A stretch of 64,000 bases of DNA from Vitis vinifera. Its lineage: Eukaryota; Streptophyta; Magnoliopsida; Vitales; Vitaceae. Positions 1-17,006 of this stretch are shown here, one piece after another. The stretch's first letter is position 1. Each line of letters begins with the position of its first letter. The stretch lies in assembly GCF_030704535.1 (NCBI RefSeq), contig NC_081812.1, forward strand, positions 15,969,001 to 16,033,000, in the 5' to 3' direction. The position numbers and the translations under genes were made by a program. The notes beneath the pieces are model-generated. The model saw only the letters and a list, made by a program, of their open reading frames with translations. It was not told the origin of the DNA and did no database searches.

Positions 1-188
1 CAACAGCCCAGGATCCAGGGTGAGAGGTTTTTGCCTTGCTTTCTAACAGCACCCCAACCACTGGGTGTGGTTGTGAAAAGTGTCCATATAATTTTGTTCC
101 CTCTTCTATCAAAGTTACTAATTTTCTAACTCAGCAGATGAATTTGGGTGCAGGTTTTTATGGTGAAATCGCTTACGGGTCATCCTAA
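1..188 (+). CDS. 3' end of an unidentified gene (partial, two exons visible)
   Basis: Two exons fit together. Exon 1-19 reads QQPRIQ plus one base and is followed by a GT donor at 20. After an intron ending in CAG at 151-153, exon 154-188 completes the codon and reads GFYGEIAYGSS before TAA at 186-188. Phases match (1/1). The family is not recognised from these 17 residues. The rest of the gene lies left of the window. An AATAAA-like signal near 700 could end its transcript. An alternative is that this is chance reading of non-coding DNA, since the evidence is short. Confidence 0.4.
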
Positions 189-976
189 GGAAAGGGCAAT
201 GCCATATTCAGGGTAGTGTTGGTCCAGTAGATGTTTTGATAGGTCATCTTATGCTCACGATCTTGTCTTAGATCTAACATGTAAAGGAAGAAACTGTGCA
301 ACACAATCTAATGTTAATTACAATTCCCACTGTTTCTTATGTTGCCTGCATCTCTCGCCACTTGTGCCCGCATTAACTTGCCTTTGTATTATGTTCACCA
401 TGCCCCATTCTTTCCAAGTAGAAAGAGCTGGCCACGAGATATGGAATGGAGGCTTTTGCTTCTTGTTTCATCTGCGTTTCCTCTTAAGTTCCAATACTCG
501 CCAAGGAACGTTATAACAGCCATGGGCCACCCCATGTGGTTCCAAGTTTATTCAAAGGTTAATGAACATGAGCCAATTGTGAATATTGATGACAATCAAA
601 TGTAGCATTTGAGAATGTTACATGAGAGCATTGTTCACTGCTCCATTTGATGCTCTACTAGTCTTACAGATTAATTGCTCCCCCCACACCGGGACCCAAA
701 GAATAAAGGTAAAAAAAGGAACCAACATGGGTTGGCTATATTTCTTGAATTGGATATGGATGTTCTTTAAAGTTTTGACAACCATATTCTTATGCGCTGC
801 TGCCCAAGGATGGGATCAGGAACTTGCTCCTTCAGCATTTTATATTACGCAGAGATGTGTTATGATTTTATCTTTTCAATTTTGAAGCAAGCAAGATATT
901 TTATATTTACACAACAATGTGGAAAGAGAGGAGCCAATAGCGTATCATACAACCACGAGAGAGTGCTCAGTGGGGA
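189..976. other. 3' flank of the left-edge gene
   Basis: Short open frames occur here (339-605 and 622-885 on +), but they show no known motif and sit just after a plausible stop codon. They are best read as 3' UTR and spacer. An AATAAA-type hexamer lies near 700. Confidence 0.3.
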
Positions 977-1445
977 TAGGGATGGCAATAGGGCGGGTTC
1001 GGGATGGATCGTCCTCATCCCAAGTCCTGTCCCATTTATTCAAAATAATTTCTATTATCATCTCATTTAAAAAAATTAACCGGACAAAATAGGTATGAGA
1101 TTTTTTTATACCCATCTCATTTATTTATTTTTTTTGTGAAATTTTTTAAATTTTTTCTAAAACAATTACTTCAAATTTTTTTAATTACATTAAAATAAAT
1201 ATATTTTATAAATAATTAAATTATTATATTTTTTATAACTTATTTTATTAAAAAATATTTTATTATTATTTATATATTAAATATAGTAAAATAAAATTTA
1301 AATTAATTTTAAAAATAAATTTTATATATAATTGGGATGGGATGGGGTGAGACAAGGTAATACCCGAACCCGTCCCGGGTTTTAAAAAAATTCCCAAACC
1401 CGTTTTAAACCGTTTAGTTAAAATTAAACCCCGTAGGCGCCACTA
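977..1445. mobile_element. A+T-rich MITE-like element with G+C-rich ends
   Basis: The left end TAGGGATGGCAATAGGGCGG and the right end, whose reverse complement is TAGTGGCGCCTACGGGGT, form an imperfect inverted pair. The inside is almost pure A/T with repeated GGGATGGG and CCCGAACCCG blocks near the ends. Elements starting GGGATGGCAA are common in plant genomes and are usually placed with hAT-type MITEs. No clear target duplication was found, so the borders are approximate. Confidence 0.4.
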
Positions 1446-4400
1446 ATAAAATTTTGCAACAGCACATTTCTGGAACTTTTACTTTCATTAACTTGGGAAT
1501 ACAATATTTGAAACTGTTGCAAAACCAATCACTTAATGCTTAAAGTGCCTCAAGTATTGCAACTATCATCCCACCAAACGGCTACCCAGGAAATATAGAT
1601 TTGTTTTATTGTTTAATAATAGTTTTCTCTCCAAAAGTGCTCATCCTTTCCGGTTTCGGAGGCATATGGAAGTGGTGGTCCTTGATGGACACGTCACTTG
1701 TATTGAGGTGAACTCCCACCATATCTTGAATCGATGAGTAGGGTAAAGAAGACCAATGATACAGGCGTAGGCTAAGGTGCTTTTTCCATGGGGACCGCAA
1801 CAAGCAATCCGATTTTTTTTCAGTTACGCTGATGCGATTGGTTCTTTCTTAAAAGATAGCGCCAAAAGCATAAAATAAAATCTGATGCTCTACTGCGCAA
1901 GATCGAGTTTCCCCAATAAATTTTGTATTGAGAAAGCTATGTTCATGAAAATGATGCGTCTTTATGTTTTCTTTTTCAATTTTTAGTTAGAATGTGCTTC
2001 CAACCGTGGCTTTTTTTAAAGAGGGGCCAAGATTTAAAAAAAAGAACAAAAGAAAAAAGGAAAAACCCAACTCTTGAACAAATATGGATAGACCAGCCAA
2101 AAGGGGCTGCATTTAATTATGGAAAGCACATCGTATTTGATTGAATAATACAAAAGTTAAAAATACAATATGTTACATGGTTTTCTAATGTCCCCATGAT
2201 GCCTAATCCCATGTTCGGACAACGGTCCTCATTCCCCTTCAAAAAGAGAAAAGAGAACGGATGACAATGCCCTCCACTTTAACATATGCATATCATGGCA
2301 ACTAAAACCCACATGGAAGGTCAGTAGGCATTTGGAAAAATCAAGATATGATGACAGGGCCTCCATGAATTCAGACGGTGATGTGCCACTCAACTAATGG
2401 TTCTTAAAATGGGCCAAGAGATGTGATGTTGAATGTCATAATCAATTTAACCTACTCTTATTGAACACCAATCGATTTTGAGATAAGATAGCTGAAGTCC
2501 ATTCCAAGCTTCCCTTGGTGGTTGGGCCTAATTCTTAATTGAATGCACATCCGACTGCAGCAATGGAAGTTTCGAAAAATGTCAAAGAATTAAAAAATGA
2601 ATAAAGAAAAAAAAAAGAAGGAAAAAAAGAACCATTGGATGAGCGCTCTCAGGACTAAGATGTTAATCGGCTTGAGAACTAGTGCGGACCACAACGTGAA
2701 TTTTAAAGTGATTTAACTCAGATATAAAAAGAGGGCTTCGACCATCCACTTGCACAGCTTCAGACTTCTAATTTGATCAAAACTTGATTACATGCTCATC
2801 AACACCTCCTTTCCCATCTCTTCAACAATAAGAAAAAACTTGATTTCATGATCGATGTCTGTAAACCTTGCCTACTTTTCCTCAGATACAGATCATAGAA
2901 CACGCATGTTACAACTTACATGACTGACCAACAACCTATGACTTGGAAAATATCAGTGGGGTGTCTTAGAGGACCTCATGTTCAATACTTCAGGAGGGGT
3001 TGGGATAGGGATTGGGCATGTTTCCTGATGAAATTATAATGCCCTTGTGCCTGGAAAAGAATGCAATGGTTAAAAAACAGAGGACCCTTAGTTCCTTGGG
3101 GCAAGAGCAGAGTCCTAAAAGTGTGAGATTCAAAATTTATTTCACTCATCAATCAAAGGTTATGTTGCCTGCTTGGGACTTCTCATAAAACAGCTCCAAT
3201 TGACTTGCAATCAGAATCTACTGTCATGTTGTTGATGTCTTATCTTCTTGATATAAGCATAATTAGAATCTGCGTTGCTAACTATTTTAAGGAGATTAAT
3301 TCATTTGCCGGTGTGCACCAGAACCACATGTCCTGACCTAGATCATACATAAATAATTACAAAGCAATCGATATCAGGACCCTGTGGTCCTTTTAGCTTT
3401 TCAATTTCAACTGAAATAAGAAAAAAAAATTCATGTTTCAATATCCAATAGAAAATAAAGAAACAACATATCCTTAATCACGTCTGTAAGGTTTCTTATT
3501 TAATTGTCATAATTATAGTAGCACAAACTGCTAAATGTTACCCAGTCAGCCACAAATCATCAGAAGGCAGTGGCAGTGGCAGTATTAGAAACTTACAATA
3601 AGATAACGACAGTTCCTGCAGAAACATGACAGATATTCTTCACTTTGATCTTCCAAATAATAATTCACTACATTTTATTTAGCAACAATTTTTCTCTCGT
3701 TAGCCTCCTCATCCTCGGCATGTTGATCTTATGCCAGCCTACCTTAATAACATATGGCCTATGTACAAGGTTCTTTGGAACCAACATCTCACCTAATGTG
3801 CTCCAATTACATATCTATTTAGGGAATTGCAACAGCCAAGAAGTCATCAACTTCCTTCCATCCCTTTTCCTTAAAACCTCTAGTCAATACCAGCTTCATA
3901 TAAGTCCTCCATTAGAGCTATACATGTATTTTAACAATTCACCTCTCTCAGCCTGAAATTGCACAAGCGGAATTCTTTTTTGTGATCCAGTCAAAAGATC
4001 AAAACATCAATGCATTCTGATCTCCTTGACCAAACCTGGAAAATATATTGGAAACGCTATCCTCACCAAACCGGGGTGAAATTGTACATGAGCATCAAGT
4101 TTTTCAGTCTCATGCTCCTGTTGAAGAAATTGAATATTGTGATGCCAATTGTTAGGGATACTTGGTGTTCAATACCTACGCTATTCACTCCCAGGTTCCA
4201 TCTGCTTCCAAATTCGGCATCTGAAAACAGTCTGGCACTTCTGCTTATCAAAATCATGAAGCAACCACTGCAATATTCTTATCTTCTACTGGACGTCAAA
4301 GATGTTCTAAAAATAAGATCACATTTGTGGGAAGAATTTGAATTTCTTTGGGAGCTAGTAACATTCCTTCAAAATTTTCAATGAACCAGGACATCACTCC

Positions 4401-4884
4401 TGGGGTCCATCATGCTAGTGATATCAATCAATGTATGAATAGGATTCAGTAAGAAAGAAGGTGGCCCTATTCTCATGCGATGTCTGTTCCATTGTGTTTC
4501 ATATAAACTAATGCACAAATTCATCATCTTAAATTAGTCTATTGAAAAAATAACAGACATCCAACAACACAACTGGCAGTTGAAATTTGAATAATGGAAT
4601 TTGAGGAGATTCTAAGACTGATCCTGTACCCTCACTTTGGTGATTGCTCAAATTATCTTTATTGTCTTCATTTCAATACAATGCATCTGTATCATCAAGT
4701 CATATTCAATGAATTGGAACCATTCATTTCCCAGAGGACAACTACTTTATCCTGGTATCCATATATCATTCAGCTAAAGAAACAAATATTATATTATAGG
4801 ATATAAAATATTTAGATGAATCAGTAACCACCAAAAACAACAAAAGTTTACCTATTACTTTTGCAGCCACCCCATTGACGTGTC
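1446..4884. other. intergenic, no supported gene
   Basis: No gene can be supported. The stretch from about 3640 to 4480 looks somewhat coding-like on the minus strand, with runs such as LLTGSQKRIPLVQFQAERG and WLLHDFDKQKCQTVFRC, but stops interrupt it and I do not recognise a family. It may be old 3' UTR or a decayed gene next to the YidD gene. The rest is low-complexity A+T-rich spacer. Confidence 0.4.
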
Positions 4885-5685
4885 TCATTTTTCTGGTGGA
4901 GGCCCCTCATCAAACCATCGTGGAGGGTCAAATCCAGACCCACCTGGAAAAGAATATAATTGGCTTCATATTTACAGATGCCCATGAGGTGAAATATACT
5001 CTTAAGACCGAAAACATACCATAACTAGGTCAGAAAAGAGCACAGAATTTTGTATGGTATTCAAGATTGCAAAAAGAGTAGAAATTGTACCAAGGGGATT
5101 ACAGCGGCAGAGACGCCAAGTGGTCAAGACGGTGCCCTTTACAACTCCATATTTCTTATAGGCTTCCATGGAATACTCACTACATGTGGGAACGTATCTA
5201 CAACTATTTGGCAGAAGAGGTGATATCTCCCCTGCTCAAGACCATAAACCATAATTATTTCCAATAATAAAGGCAAAATTTATCCCTAAACCGAAGAAAG
5301 ATTGAATTAGAAAGACACCCATTTTCTGCATAAAAGTATTAGTATTGTGGGGGAGGAAAATGGGAGAGACTTACTTTTATAGAATCTGAGCATAGACAAT
5401 GCAGCTTTTACCCCAATATTGTCCACCTCGCTGTCTAAATTCGGAAAATTTTCAGATGAGCAAGATTGGAATAAACGAATTGTATAAATAAATAAATATA
5501 AATATAAATATACCTTGAGGAGTAGAGTTGTGGTGGGAGTGTTTGTCGAGGGAGAAACGGGTAGAGCGAGGTAGGGTTTTGAAAGGAGGAGACAAGGTGA
5601 GGCTATGCTTTTGAGGGAGTGAATTGAAACTTGGGCTTTGAGGGAAGAAGGGTGTGTGGGAGTTCAGGGAAATCATAATTGCCAT
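4885..5685 (-). CDS. plastid YidD-like membrane protein insertion efficiency factor
   Basis: Four exons, read on minus: 5685-5514, 5434-5375, 5231-5091, 4943-4885. All splice sites are GT-AG and phases match, giving 143 residues. The first ~57 residues are rich in S, T, P and basic residues with few acids, as in a chloroplast transit peptide. The core is the YidD/DUF37 (haemolysin-domain) family: AALSMLRFYKREISPLLPN, then CRYVPTCSEYSMEAYKKYG, WRLCRCNPLGGSG and FDPPRWF, with the conserved cysteines present. In bacteria YidD helps the YidC insertase put proteins into the inner membrane. By analogy this copy may act with Alb3/Alb4 at the thylakoid; that role is inferred. The start is the only in-frame ATG that gives a transit peptide. 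The bacterial proteins are short (about 70-85 residues), so the extra length here is the targeting part. Confidence 0.92.
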
Positions 5686-7009
5686 ATCCTTCTCAATATC
5701 CTCCTCAGGGTCACCGGCTCTGACAGAGAGGGTGGGAGCGGGGTGGGTTCTTCTTTCTCGTTCTTATTTTTTATTCCAATAATAACTTATTTATAGGTTC
5801 AGAAAAAATAATCATTTTAAAAATTAAGAAGCGCTTTATAAAAATAATCCTCAAAAATAGTTTTTAAAACTTGTTATCTGATTTTTATAGAATAAAAATT
5901 TGTTTCAAAACCTAAAATATTTTTAATATTTTTAAATATATTTTAAAAATAATTTTTATATCTAATATTCTATTTTTAATCATTTTACATATTTGTATAA
6001 TTATTTATTAAAACAGTTTTTTAAAAAACAACTAAAAATAATTAAAAAAACAATTAAAATATATTATTTAAAAATACTCTTTTTTTTATTATAAAAATCA
6101 GAAAACAGATTTTAATTATTAAATATGTTTTCTATATTTTTTATTTTGGATAATAGAAAAGAGTTCTAAAAAATAGTTTACCAACGGCTACTTAGTAATT
6201 ATCAGGTATGAGAAAGAAGTGCCATTCTGCCTCCAATCATAAATCTGTCTTTCAGAATTCAAAACTAATGAAAAATAGTTTTAAAATCCTCAATAATATA
6301 AATACTAACAAAATTAGAACATAGCATATGTATGTTGGAATCTCCAAGTCCCCAAGTCCCATGTTATTCCTTGTTGGCGGTGGGAAGCAACATCCAGAAA
6401 TCTCTCCCTACCAAAAGTTCAAAAACACCACCAGCCCAAGGAATTTCTTTGACGGCAAGCAAACTACTTTTAAGAGTAAAATCGAATGGCTTGGAGAGGG
6501 AGAGATTTGTGAGCCTGGATCCATTTGATCCAATTACTCACAGGCCATTGCTGTTGGACATGTTACGAAATTAGATTTAAATGATAACTTTACTTTCATT
6601 TTGCAATTACTATTTTGCTCCAACTAGTTACAGGCGTCTAAAAAGACCATATACATTTAAGAATCCAGGTCATATTCTTTGATTCATAAATCACATAAGA
6701 TAATGGATACATACTGCAAGTCTGCCAGTCGCACTGACTCTTATCTCAAGCATCAATATAACACATACAATTGAAGATAAGTTCATCAATAAGATTTTCA
6801 GAGGCATCTGATTATGATATGCTAATTGATAGCACTCAACTTATTCTTGATAAATGCATTGGCTCAAGGCCCATGCACATTCAGATAACTTCTTAGTTCT
6901 GCTTCTTGTGTTTCTTTCCTCAAAGCAATATGTGTCTGTTACAGTCCAAAGGTGAATCACAGTCTTAAATTCAAAATGGTCCTCCATTTATAATTATGGC
7001 AATTGTTGA
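5686..7009. other. intergenic spacer with A+T-rich repeat and a transit-peptide-like open frame
   Basis: From about 5780 to 6190 the DNA is nearly all A/T with many short inverted runs, like other MITE remnants in this window. From 6332 to 6574 (+) an open frame reads like a plastid transit peptide (SPTQ/S/K-rich, containing LTASKLLLRVKSNG), but it has no start context or following domain. It could be a lone exon or a remnant. The YidD promoter should lie just right of 5685. Confidence 0.35.
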
Positions 7010-11238
<4,229 letters not shown>

Positions 11239-12175
11239 ATTTATCCACCACTAGTAGGACGGATCTCTGTCCATTCGGCCGTGGTTAATACCTCCCAGTT
11301 CGCGAACCACCCAGAAATGTTCTCCCTTGTCGCCAAAGTAGTCGTTACCTTATCTAACTACGTACAATTGCTAACCCAGTGCGCCTTCTACCACGCGCCG
11401 CTCGACGCTCCATCCACACGGTAGTATGGAACCCACGTCTCCCCACCTGAGTAAGCGCGTGGAGAGGGCCGAGTCGACTTCGCTCTTTGATTGCATTTTA
11501 GGCCCATGAACTGGGGCTTGGCTTGTACGGGCATATAGGCCAAGATCTTGGAAATGAGCTTTAACAAGGCCGAACAGGAAGAAGCCCAATAAAGCATGTT
11601 GGGCCCCCACCGCGTCTCTGCTTTTTTGTTTTTGTTTTTTTTTTTTTAATTTTTCCCCTCCATTTATTTCCCTTTTTCTTTCTTTTGTATTCAACTTTTT
11701 GGTAACATCAACTCCGTGGGATTTTGTAATGCAAAATTTCACACAACTGACACATAGACCAATCAAATCCTTTCTCATCATCATAATTGGGCTAAAGATA
11801 AGGATATGACGATTGGGTTGAATGAGGTAGCACAAGCTAGGCTTCAATTCCTAATAATGTCTTCTTGGTATGTTTAAAATATAAAATATTCTAATCATGC
11901 ATGTATATAAAATACCTCATATGATTGGCATGGCCTTCTTTCTTTTGAATCTTTGATGATTAGGACTTGAGTGAGACCAGAAATGAACGAAAGAATTCCA
12001 AGGGAGGAAATTTCTGCTTTTATTATAATACTAAACAGAGGACATTTTAACAATAATCACAACAAAACATCTACATCATTTGAACAAGGGGATAGGAATG
12101 AGAATGACAAGATCTTGAAAACTCGATTCCTTTCCTTTCCTTTCCTTCCACAGGTAGAGGGTGATGACATAAAAT
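11239..12175. other. spacer between the HAD phosphatase 3' end and the Rossmann gene promoter
   Basis: The right-hand part is the 3' flank of the HAD gene and the left-hand part is the upstream region of the Rossmann gene. A minus-strand open frame at 11371-11847 contains a poly-Lys run made by a T-rich tract at 11630-11650 and has no domain; it is not called a gene. No clear TATA box was picked out. Confidence 0.3.
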
Positions 12176-13785
12176 CTAGGCTGTCACAGGTGTCTCCACT
12201 GCAACCTGGCCAGCGTAACCAACTTCTGATTTCTTGTCCCCCTCCCACAGCTCTGGTAATGCTTCCCTCATGTTGTGGATGCTCTCTAATGCAAAATCCG
12301 CCCCTTTAATTCTCTGAGAGGTGCCAACCTGGGTAGGACGTATAATGAAGAGAGCAAATTATTAGCTATCAGATTACTAGATTGGACCATTTTGCCAGTG
12401 GTACAAAGATTGTCAATGACCTACCAGAACTGTGTGGAGTCCCACACGTTTTCCAGACTGTATGTTGCGAGCACTGTCTTCAAAGAACAGCTGAAAGAGT
12501 AACAAGTTCCAACAAACACAAAAGCATGAGTACTGAATTAAAATGGGAATTCACAGACAAGACCAGACACCCAAATCATAAAAAGGGATCATCTTACTGT
12601 TCTCTGAGGGTTGATGTTGGCTATCCTGAGGGCCCGTTCAATTGCAGCTTCTGATGGTTTGCAGACAATTGGTGTCTTTGGCAAAGCTGTACCCGCATTA
12701 GGTTGAGAAAAGTGCCCAATGATATCAAAGATTTCAGTGCTACTAGTAGTTGTAGTAGCAGTAGCGGTATTAGCAGTTAATCTCACAAAGGCAATATCAT
12801 CCTCATCATCGGACACAGTGCTCTTGTGACTGGGATTCAGGGTCTCAAAGCAGATGACTCCTTCGAAACAGTCTTCTAATCCAAGTCTGCTGAGAGCTTT
12901 AGCCGCATGAACTTTGTCTGCATTGGTGAAGATCTAATTTTACAGAGAAAAGAGAGAGATTGTAAAAAAAAAGGCAGCTTCAAACCCATACCCTATACTA
13001 CAGCATGGTTTTCAGGAGCAGATACTTACAACTTTCCGAATGGGCAAGCTTAGCAAAAGGCTCCTCAAGACAGGGTCTGGTTTTAGATTCTCATAGGGTA
13101 GTCTCCCATGGACAAAACTGCAAAACAGGAAAATTAAAAGGTTAAAAACTTTTATCGGATGCAACCCAGCACAGTGAAAGATTGTTATCCTTCTCAAATC
13201 AATAGGGGGTTTAAAAAGAGAGAGAGAAAGAGGGCCCCTTCCCTACCTGTGATATTCATCATAGTCAAAATCATATCCAATTGCCTGCAAATAAGAAACC
13301 CCATGGACCCAAGTTCATGAATAGGATGTTGTATTAATAATAAAGAAGATACTAAAAAGAAGAATCCAGAATATACCCTGAGACCGGCCATTGTTGTCCC
13401 ATAATTCTTGTACAGTAGGTTGCCCAAGTCAGCGATTTTGTTCTTCTCTATGCCAAGCTTTTCAACCATATAGTCTAGAAAAAAGCATCATAATAAAGTC
13501 AGATACTCGAAAATCCCAAAAAACAAATAGGAGAAGACCAAGGAATAAATAACAACCATGCATATATATACCTTCAATATTGTTGCGGCACGCTTTTGCC
13601 AAGCCAGAGCTAAGAGGATACAGGGTATCATCTAGATCTGCAAGTTCAAAGAAATAGTTATTTGCTAATTCCTTTTGAGGATAATCCACTTTGACAACCA
13701 GATGTTCTGAAAAGAAAAGCATACCGAACAAAAGGCAATCGTATTTGTTCCTCTGAGCCTGCAGATAGATGTCTCCATACTCCAT
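12176..13785 (-). CDS. HAD-superfamily phosphatase, SDT1-like pyrimidine 5'-nucleotidase
   Basis: Eight exons on minus: 13785-13725, 13637-13572, 13474-13377, 13284-13247, 13117-13030, 12933-12598, 12490-12425, 12328-12176. Phases match, giving 301 residues. HAD motif I is DLDDTLYPL (nucleophile Asp21, acid Asp23). Motif II is the Thr of IFTNADK, motif III the Lys of VCKPSEAAIERAL, and motif IV FFEDSARN. All four are intact. The family (SDT1-like, subfamily IA) removes phosphate from small metabolites such as pyrimidine nucleotides or pyridoxal phosphate; the substrate here is not known. A Thr/Ala/Ser-rich insert (TANTATATTTTSSTE) lies between motifs II and III. No targeting signal is seen, so it is probably cytosolic. 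The leader seems to extend across an intron to about 15.0 kb, where a TATA-like box lies. Confidence 0.95.
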
Positions 13786-14931
13786 TTTAATCTAAAAAAA
13801 CTCAAATAGGCAATGAAAAGATGTGAGAACTAGGCACCAGGACAAATCAAACCCACCCAATTCCATACCAACACGCATTCTAGTTCTCAATCTATATTTC
13901 ATTCCTTTAAAATGATTAAATCCTTAAACCTCACGGCTTCTTGACTCATATTACAATCATAACAATAGAATAAAAAAAGGGGTCTAGACAGTGGACAATT
14001 TGTGGCCAATCCCACGTAGTCGGATTAGATTAGATCGAGGACAGGTGGACCAGTGGATTGAAGGGATTCAAAACATAGCTGTAAATTCTTAAAATATACT
14101 ACTCAGAAATAAAAAGGTTCTGTTTTAATTAAGAAAATTAGTTGTCCACAAAATAAACAGGAAAGACAGAGAAAAGGCCATGACAACATTGCTTATACAA
14201 GGCTCATGTAAGAGACGAGGTCTTTTCCAGGGAGTACCACGACTTTAAATAACCAAAATACAACTCATACAACATATAAGCAAGTCAAAGAAGCAACAAA
14301 GAAATAGAAAATCAGGACCTAAATCGAGATGATGCTTGAATAGAGAATACACCATTCCAAAGGATGAAACCCCATGGATTTCTTAGCGTGGAGTTGATTA
14401 TAGGAAAAGCCTAAAAATAATAGTTGAAAACAAAACAAAAAAGAAAGAATTTAGATTAAAAGGGCCCTCTTCTGTGCCGGCGGAAACAGAATGCGTATTC
14501 TGGCCTTAAAACAGCCAATTGACAGACTTTGATTCAACTCTCCAAAAGAGTTAAATATCAAGTCTAAATGAACGAACAAAGTTCAAGTTTAGAGCCACAA
14601 ATCAAAATTTAAACCCAGAAATTTAGCATTAGATCCGAAAAACAGAACAAAAGCCCCCAAATGCTTTAGCTCCCACCAACGGATCAGGCCATGGTTCAGA
14701 GACCCCACTTGTCATATTGTCGAAAGCATAAAAATTTGGATCTAACCAGAGTTTCATCAACATCCATAGGTATGGGATTAGGAGGACCAATCAAGCATAG
14801 AGATTTTGCATTTAGTTTACTTAAAAACCAATTGAAACTGCAAACACAGCCAAATGCAAGAAAACTCGAAGGGACTTCAAGAAACAGAACGTACCAGGCT
14901 CAAATGGCGAATACGAAGGGGAGAAAGGTTT

Positions 14932-14960
14932 AGAGAGAGAGAGAGAGAAGGAGAGAGAGG
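14932..14960. repeat. (GA)n microsatellite in the probable HAD leader
   Basis: About 14 GA units with small interruptions. On minus this is a CT-rich tract just downstream of the putative start of transcription, a common feature of plant 5' leaders. Confidence 0.7.
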
Positions 14961-15032
14961 GATAAGAGTAATGATATGGGAATGAATGAAGCAGTGGTGA
15001 GCGAGGAGGAAGCGCTGAAGCCAGCGCCTGGG

Positions 15033-15040
15033 TTTAAATA
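15033..15040 (-). promoter_or_regulatory. TATA-like box for the HAD gene
   Basis: On minus the sequence reads CTATTTAAAC, about 80 bases before the CT-rich leader tract. Position and sequence suit a core promoter, but the start of transcription is inferred, not seen. Confidence 0.35.
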
Positions 15041-15232
15041 GACGAAGAACCGTTGCTTCCTTCTCATTTTTAAATTCAATTATTAATTATTTAATTAATT
15101 TAACCCACGTTTATTATTCTAAAAAATCAGTCTAAATACTTGAGTTCACACGTTTGGGCTCTCTATTCCAGAGAAATTTCCAGATTGCCACGCTTCCGAA
15201 CTTTAATGGTCTAATATGTCGCTTCTATTTGA

Positions 15233-15240
15233 CCACGTGG
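15233..15240. promoter_or_regulatory. G-box (CCACGTGG)
   Basis: A perfect palindromic G-box about 190 bases upstream of the TATA-like box. G-boxes bind bZIP and bHLH factors and often mediate light or ABA control. Confidence 0.4.
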
Positions 15241-16733
15241 CGCCATGGCAGGCATTATTGAAGAGGCAATTTTAAAATCACAGTCATACCCTTGGGCGAT
15301 GTGAAGTATGCCAATTGAATTGTAAATCGTAAATTGTAAAGGGGGCTGGCACATGGGCGTTTTGGTCATTAAAATAAGAAAGACATTAGCCACGAGACGT
15401 GAGGGTTTGGCTTGGAGATGGAGTATACGGTGGAGCCTCTTCTTCACCATCCATGGGAAAAAGGTCCCATGATTAGAAATTTAGAACTTAGAGAGGAGTA
15501 GAGGCCATGTAAAGATTGGATCAATCTGTGAATAACCGTCGTTTTCCATTTCTCCTTTTTTTAAACCTTTTTCATGAAAGAGATCAGACCTCCACTTTCC
15601 ACGTATTTAAGCTAAAAGGTATAGATCTCTGTGATTGTCAATGTTACCCAAACTTCACTCTACACGTTTATTTGTTTATTTATTTATTTATCTTTGTGAT
15701 ATCCATGTTGGTAAATAATAAATAATTGTTTTTAATTTTATAAATGTGTTTTAAAGTGGTTCGAATATTTTAAATTCGGACCGAGCATATATGTATATAA
15801 AAAGAGTGGACTATTAAATTTGTAGTTGAAAATGAAGACAGCTCAAAATGATGCTCGGGTCAAGATCCAGGGCTTTGGCCTCATATAACAGGGGCTGCTA
15901 TGCTTTTCAAGGATGGGGGAAAATAGCATTTTCAAAGCAGAAACAGAGATGGGAGGATTCGTGAAGAAATTGTATTTGCTTTCATTAAAGTGGGTGCCAA
16001 CTGCCCTCGTTTGTTTCGAACATTTTAGGGGTTTCTCCATAGCATGTGTAAGTTCCTTGAAATTAACATTTGGGAGTGAAAAGGGAAAAAGACAAAGAAA
16101 AAGAAAGGAAACAGTGGAGAGTTGAAGGATTGGGGGATGGGTTCCACCAAGTAGAATATATGATGCATGACAACACTGGATGTTTTGCGAAGATGGGGTT
16201 GTTATAGCAAATAATAAACAAATGAGAAGAAGATCTATATAATTGAAGCCTGTGCCGCCACTCATATAAATTGAAAATGACCAACCTTTTTTACGCAGTG
16301 TAGACCATGACACAACTCCATAGCCTTTGTTTAATGGAGGGAGGAAATTATTGGACCCCTAGTTTACAAACCTGGGAAAAGTACAAAAAAAGTAGATGAA
16401 AAAGGCCTAAAAGAAAAAGAATGGGGGAGTCTTGTTTAGTCATTCTTTCCACTTCAAAATTGCTTAAAGTAAACGTCGTTACGTATTTGAAAAGAACATC
16501 GCAGTGGTGGTGTATGAAAATGACCATTTTTAACTCTTTCAATTGAACGCTTCCTTGCCTCAATTATTTCAACTCCCTGGGCTGGCCATGACTATGACCT
16601 TTTATTTATTTACTTATAATTGTTTATTAATGCTGTTAATATAATTATTATAATTATTATTTTTATTATTATGATTAGGAGGTTCATAGCTTCCGGTAGG
16701 TAAGGTGGGTTGAGTAGGAAAGGTATAGCAATA

Positions 16734-17006
16734 GAGATCATAAACTATTCTATGACAGTAATCGGATGATTATAAATTATAACATAAGAAAATCTCTTAC
16801 TATAATGGGTTCATCTACGGACAATGAAATATACTTTTTTTCGATAAGTACCAAAAAGATATCACTAATTAGGAGATCATAAACCATTTTGTGATAGCAA
16901 TTGAATGATTTTAACATAAGAAGATCTCTCGTTGTAATAGATTCACCTACGATATCGAAATATATTAATTTTTTAATTACGTCTTGAAAAGACATCACCA
17001 ATTATG
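16734..17006. repeat. imperfect tandem duplication, two units of ~135 bp
   Basis: Unit 1 (16734-16872) and unit 2 (16873-17006) both run from GAGATCATAAAC/ACC through ACATAAGAA.ATCTCT and GATTCA/GGTTCA to ATCAC.AATTA. They differ by scattered substitutions and small gaps. No coding potential. Confidence 0.75.

Larger units (their letters stand above)
13786..16733. other. HAD gene leader/promoter region and spacer
   Basis: From 13786 to about 15000 there is no start codon in frame with the HAD gene, so this is probably a 5' UTR with an intron. A GA-rich tract lies at 14932-14960, a TATA-like box at 15033-15040 and a G-box at 15233-15240. Beyond 15250 no gene is supported; the minus frame at 15843-16313 has no recognisable domain. 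A T/A microsatellite-like tract runs over 16630-16675. Confidence 0.35.

Noticed and set aside
4010-4384. 124-codon open frame on plus
   Set aside because: The opposite strand looks more coding-like; no motif on plus.
11371-11847. 158-codon open frame on minus
   Set aside because: Low-complexity Lys run from a T tract, no homology recognised, sits in a promoter/3' flank.
15843-16313. 156-codon open frame on minus
   Set aside because: Uneven composition, no motif, no splice or promoter support.
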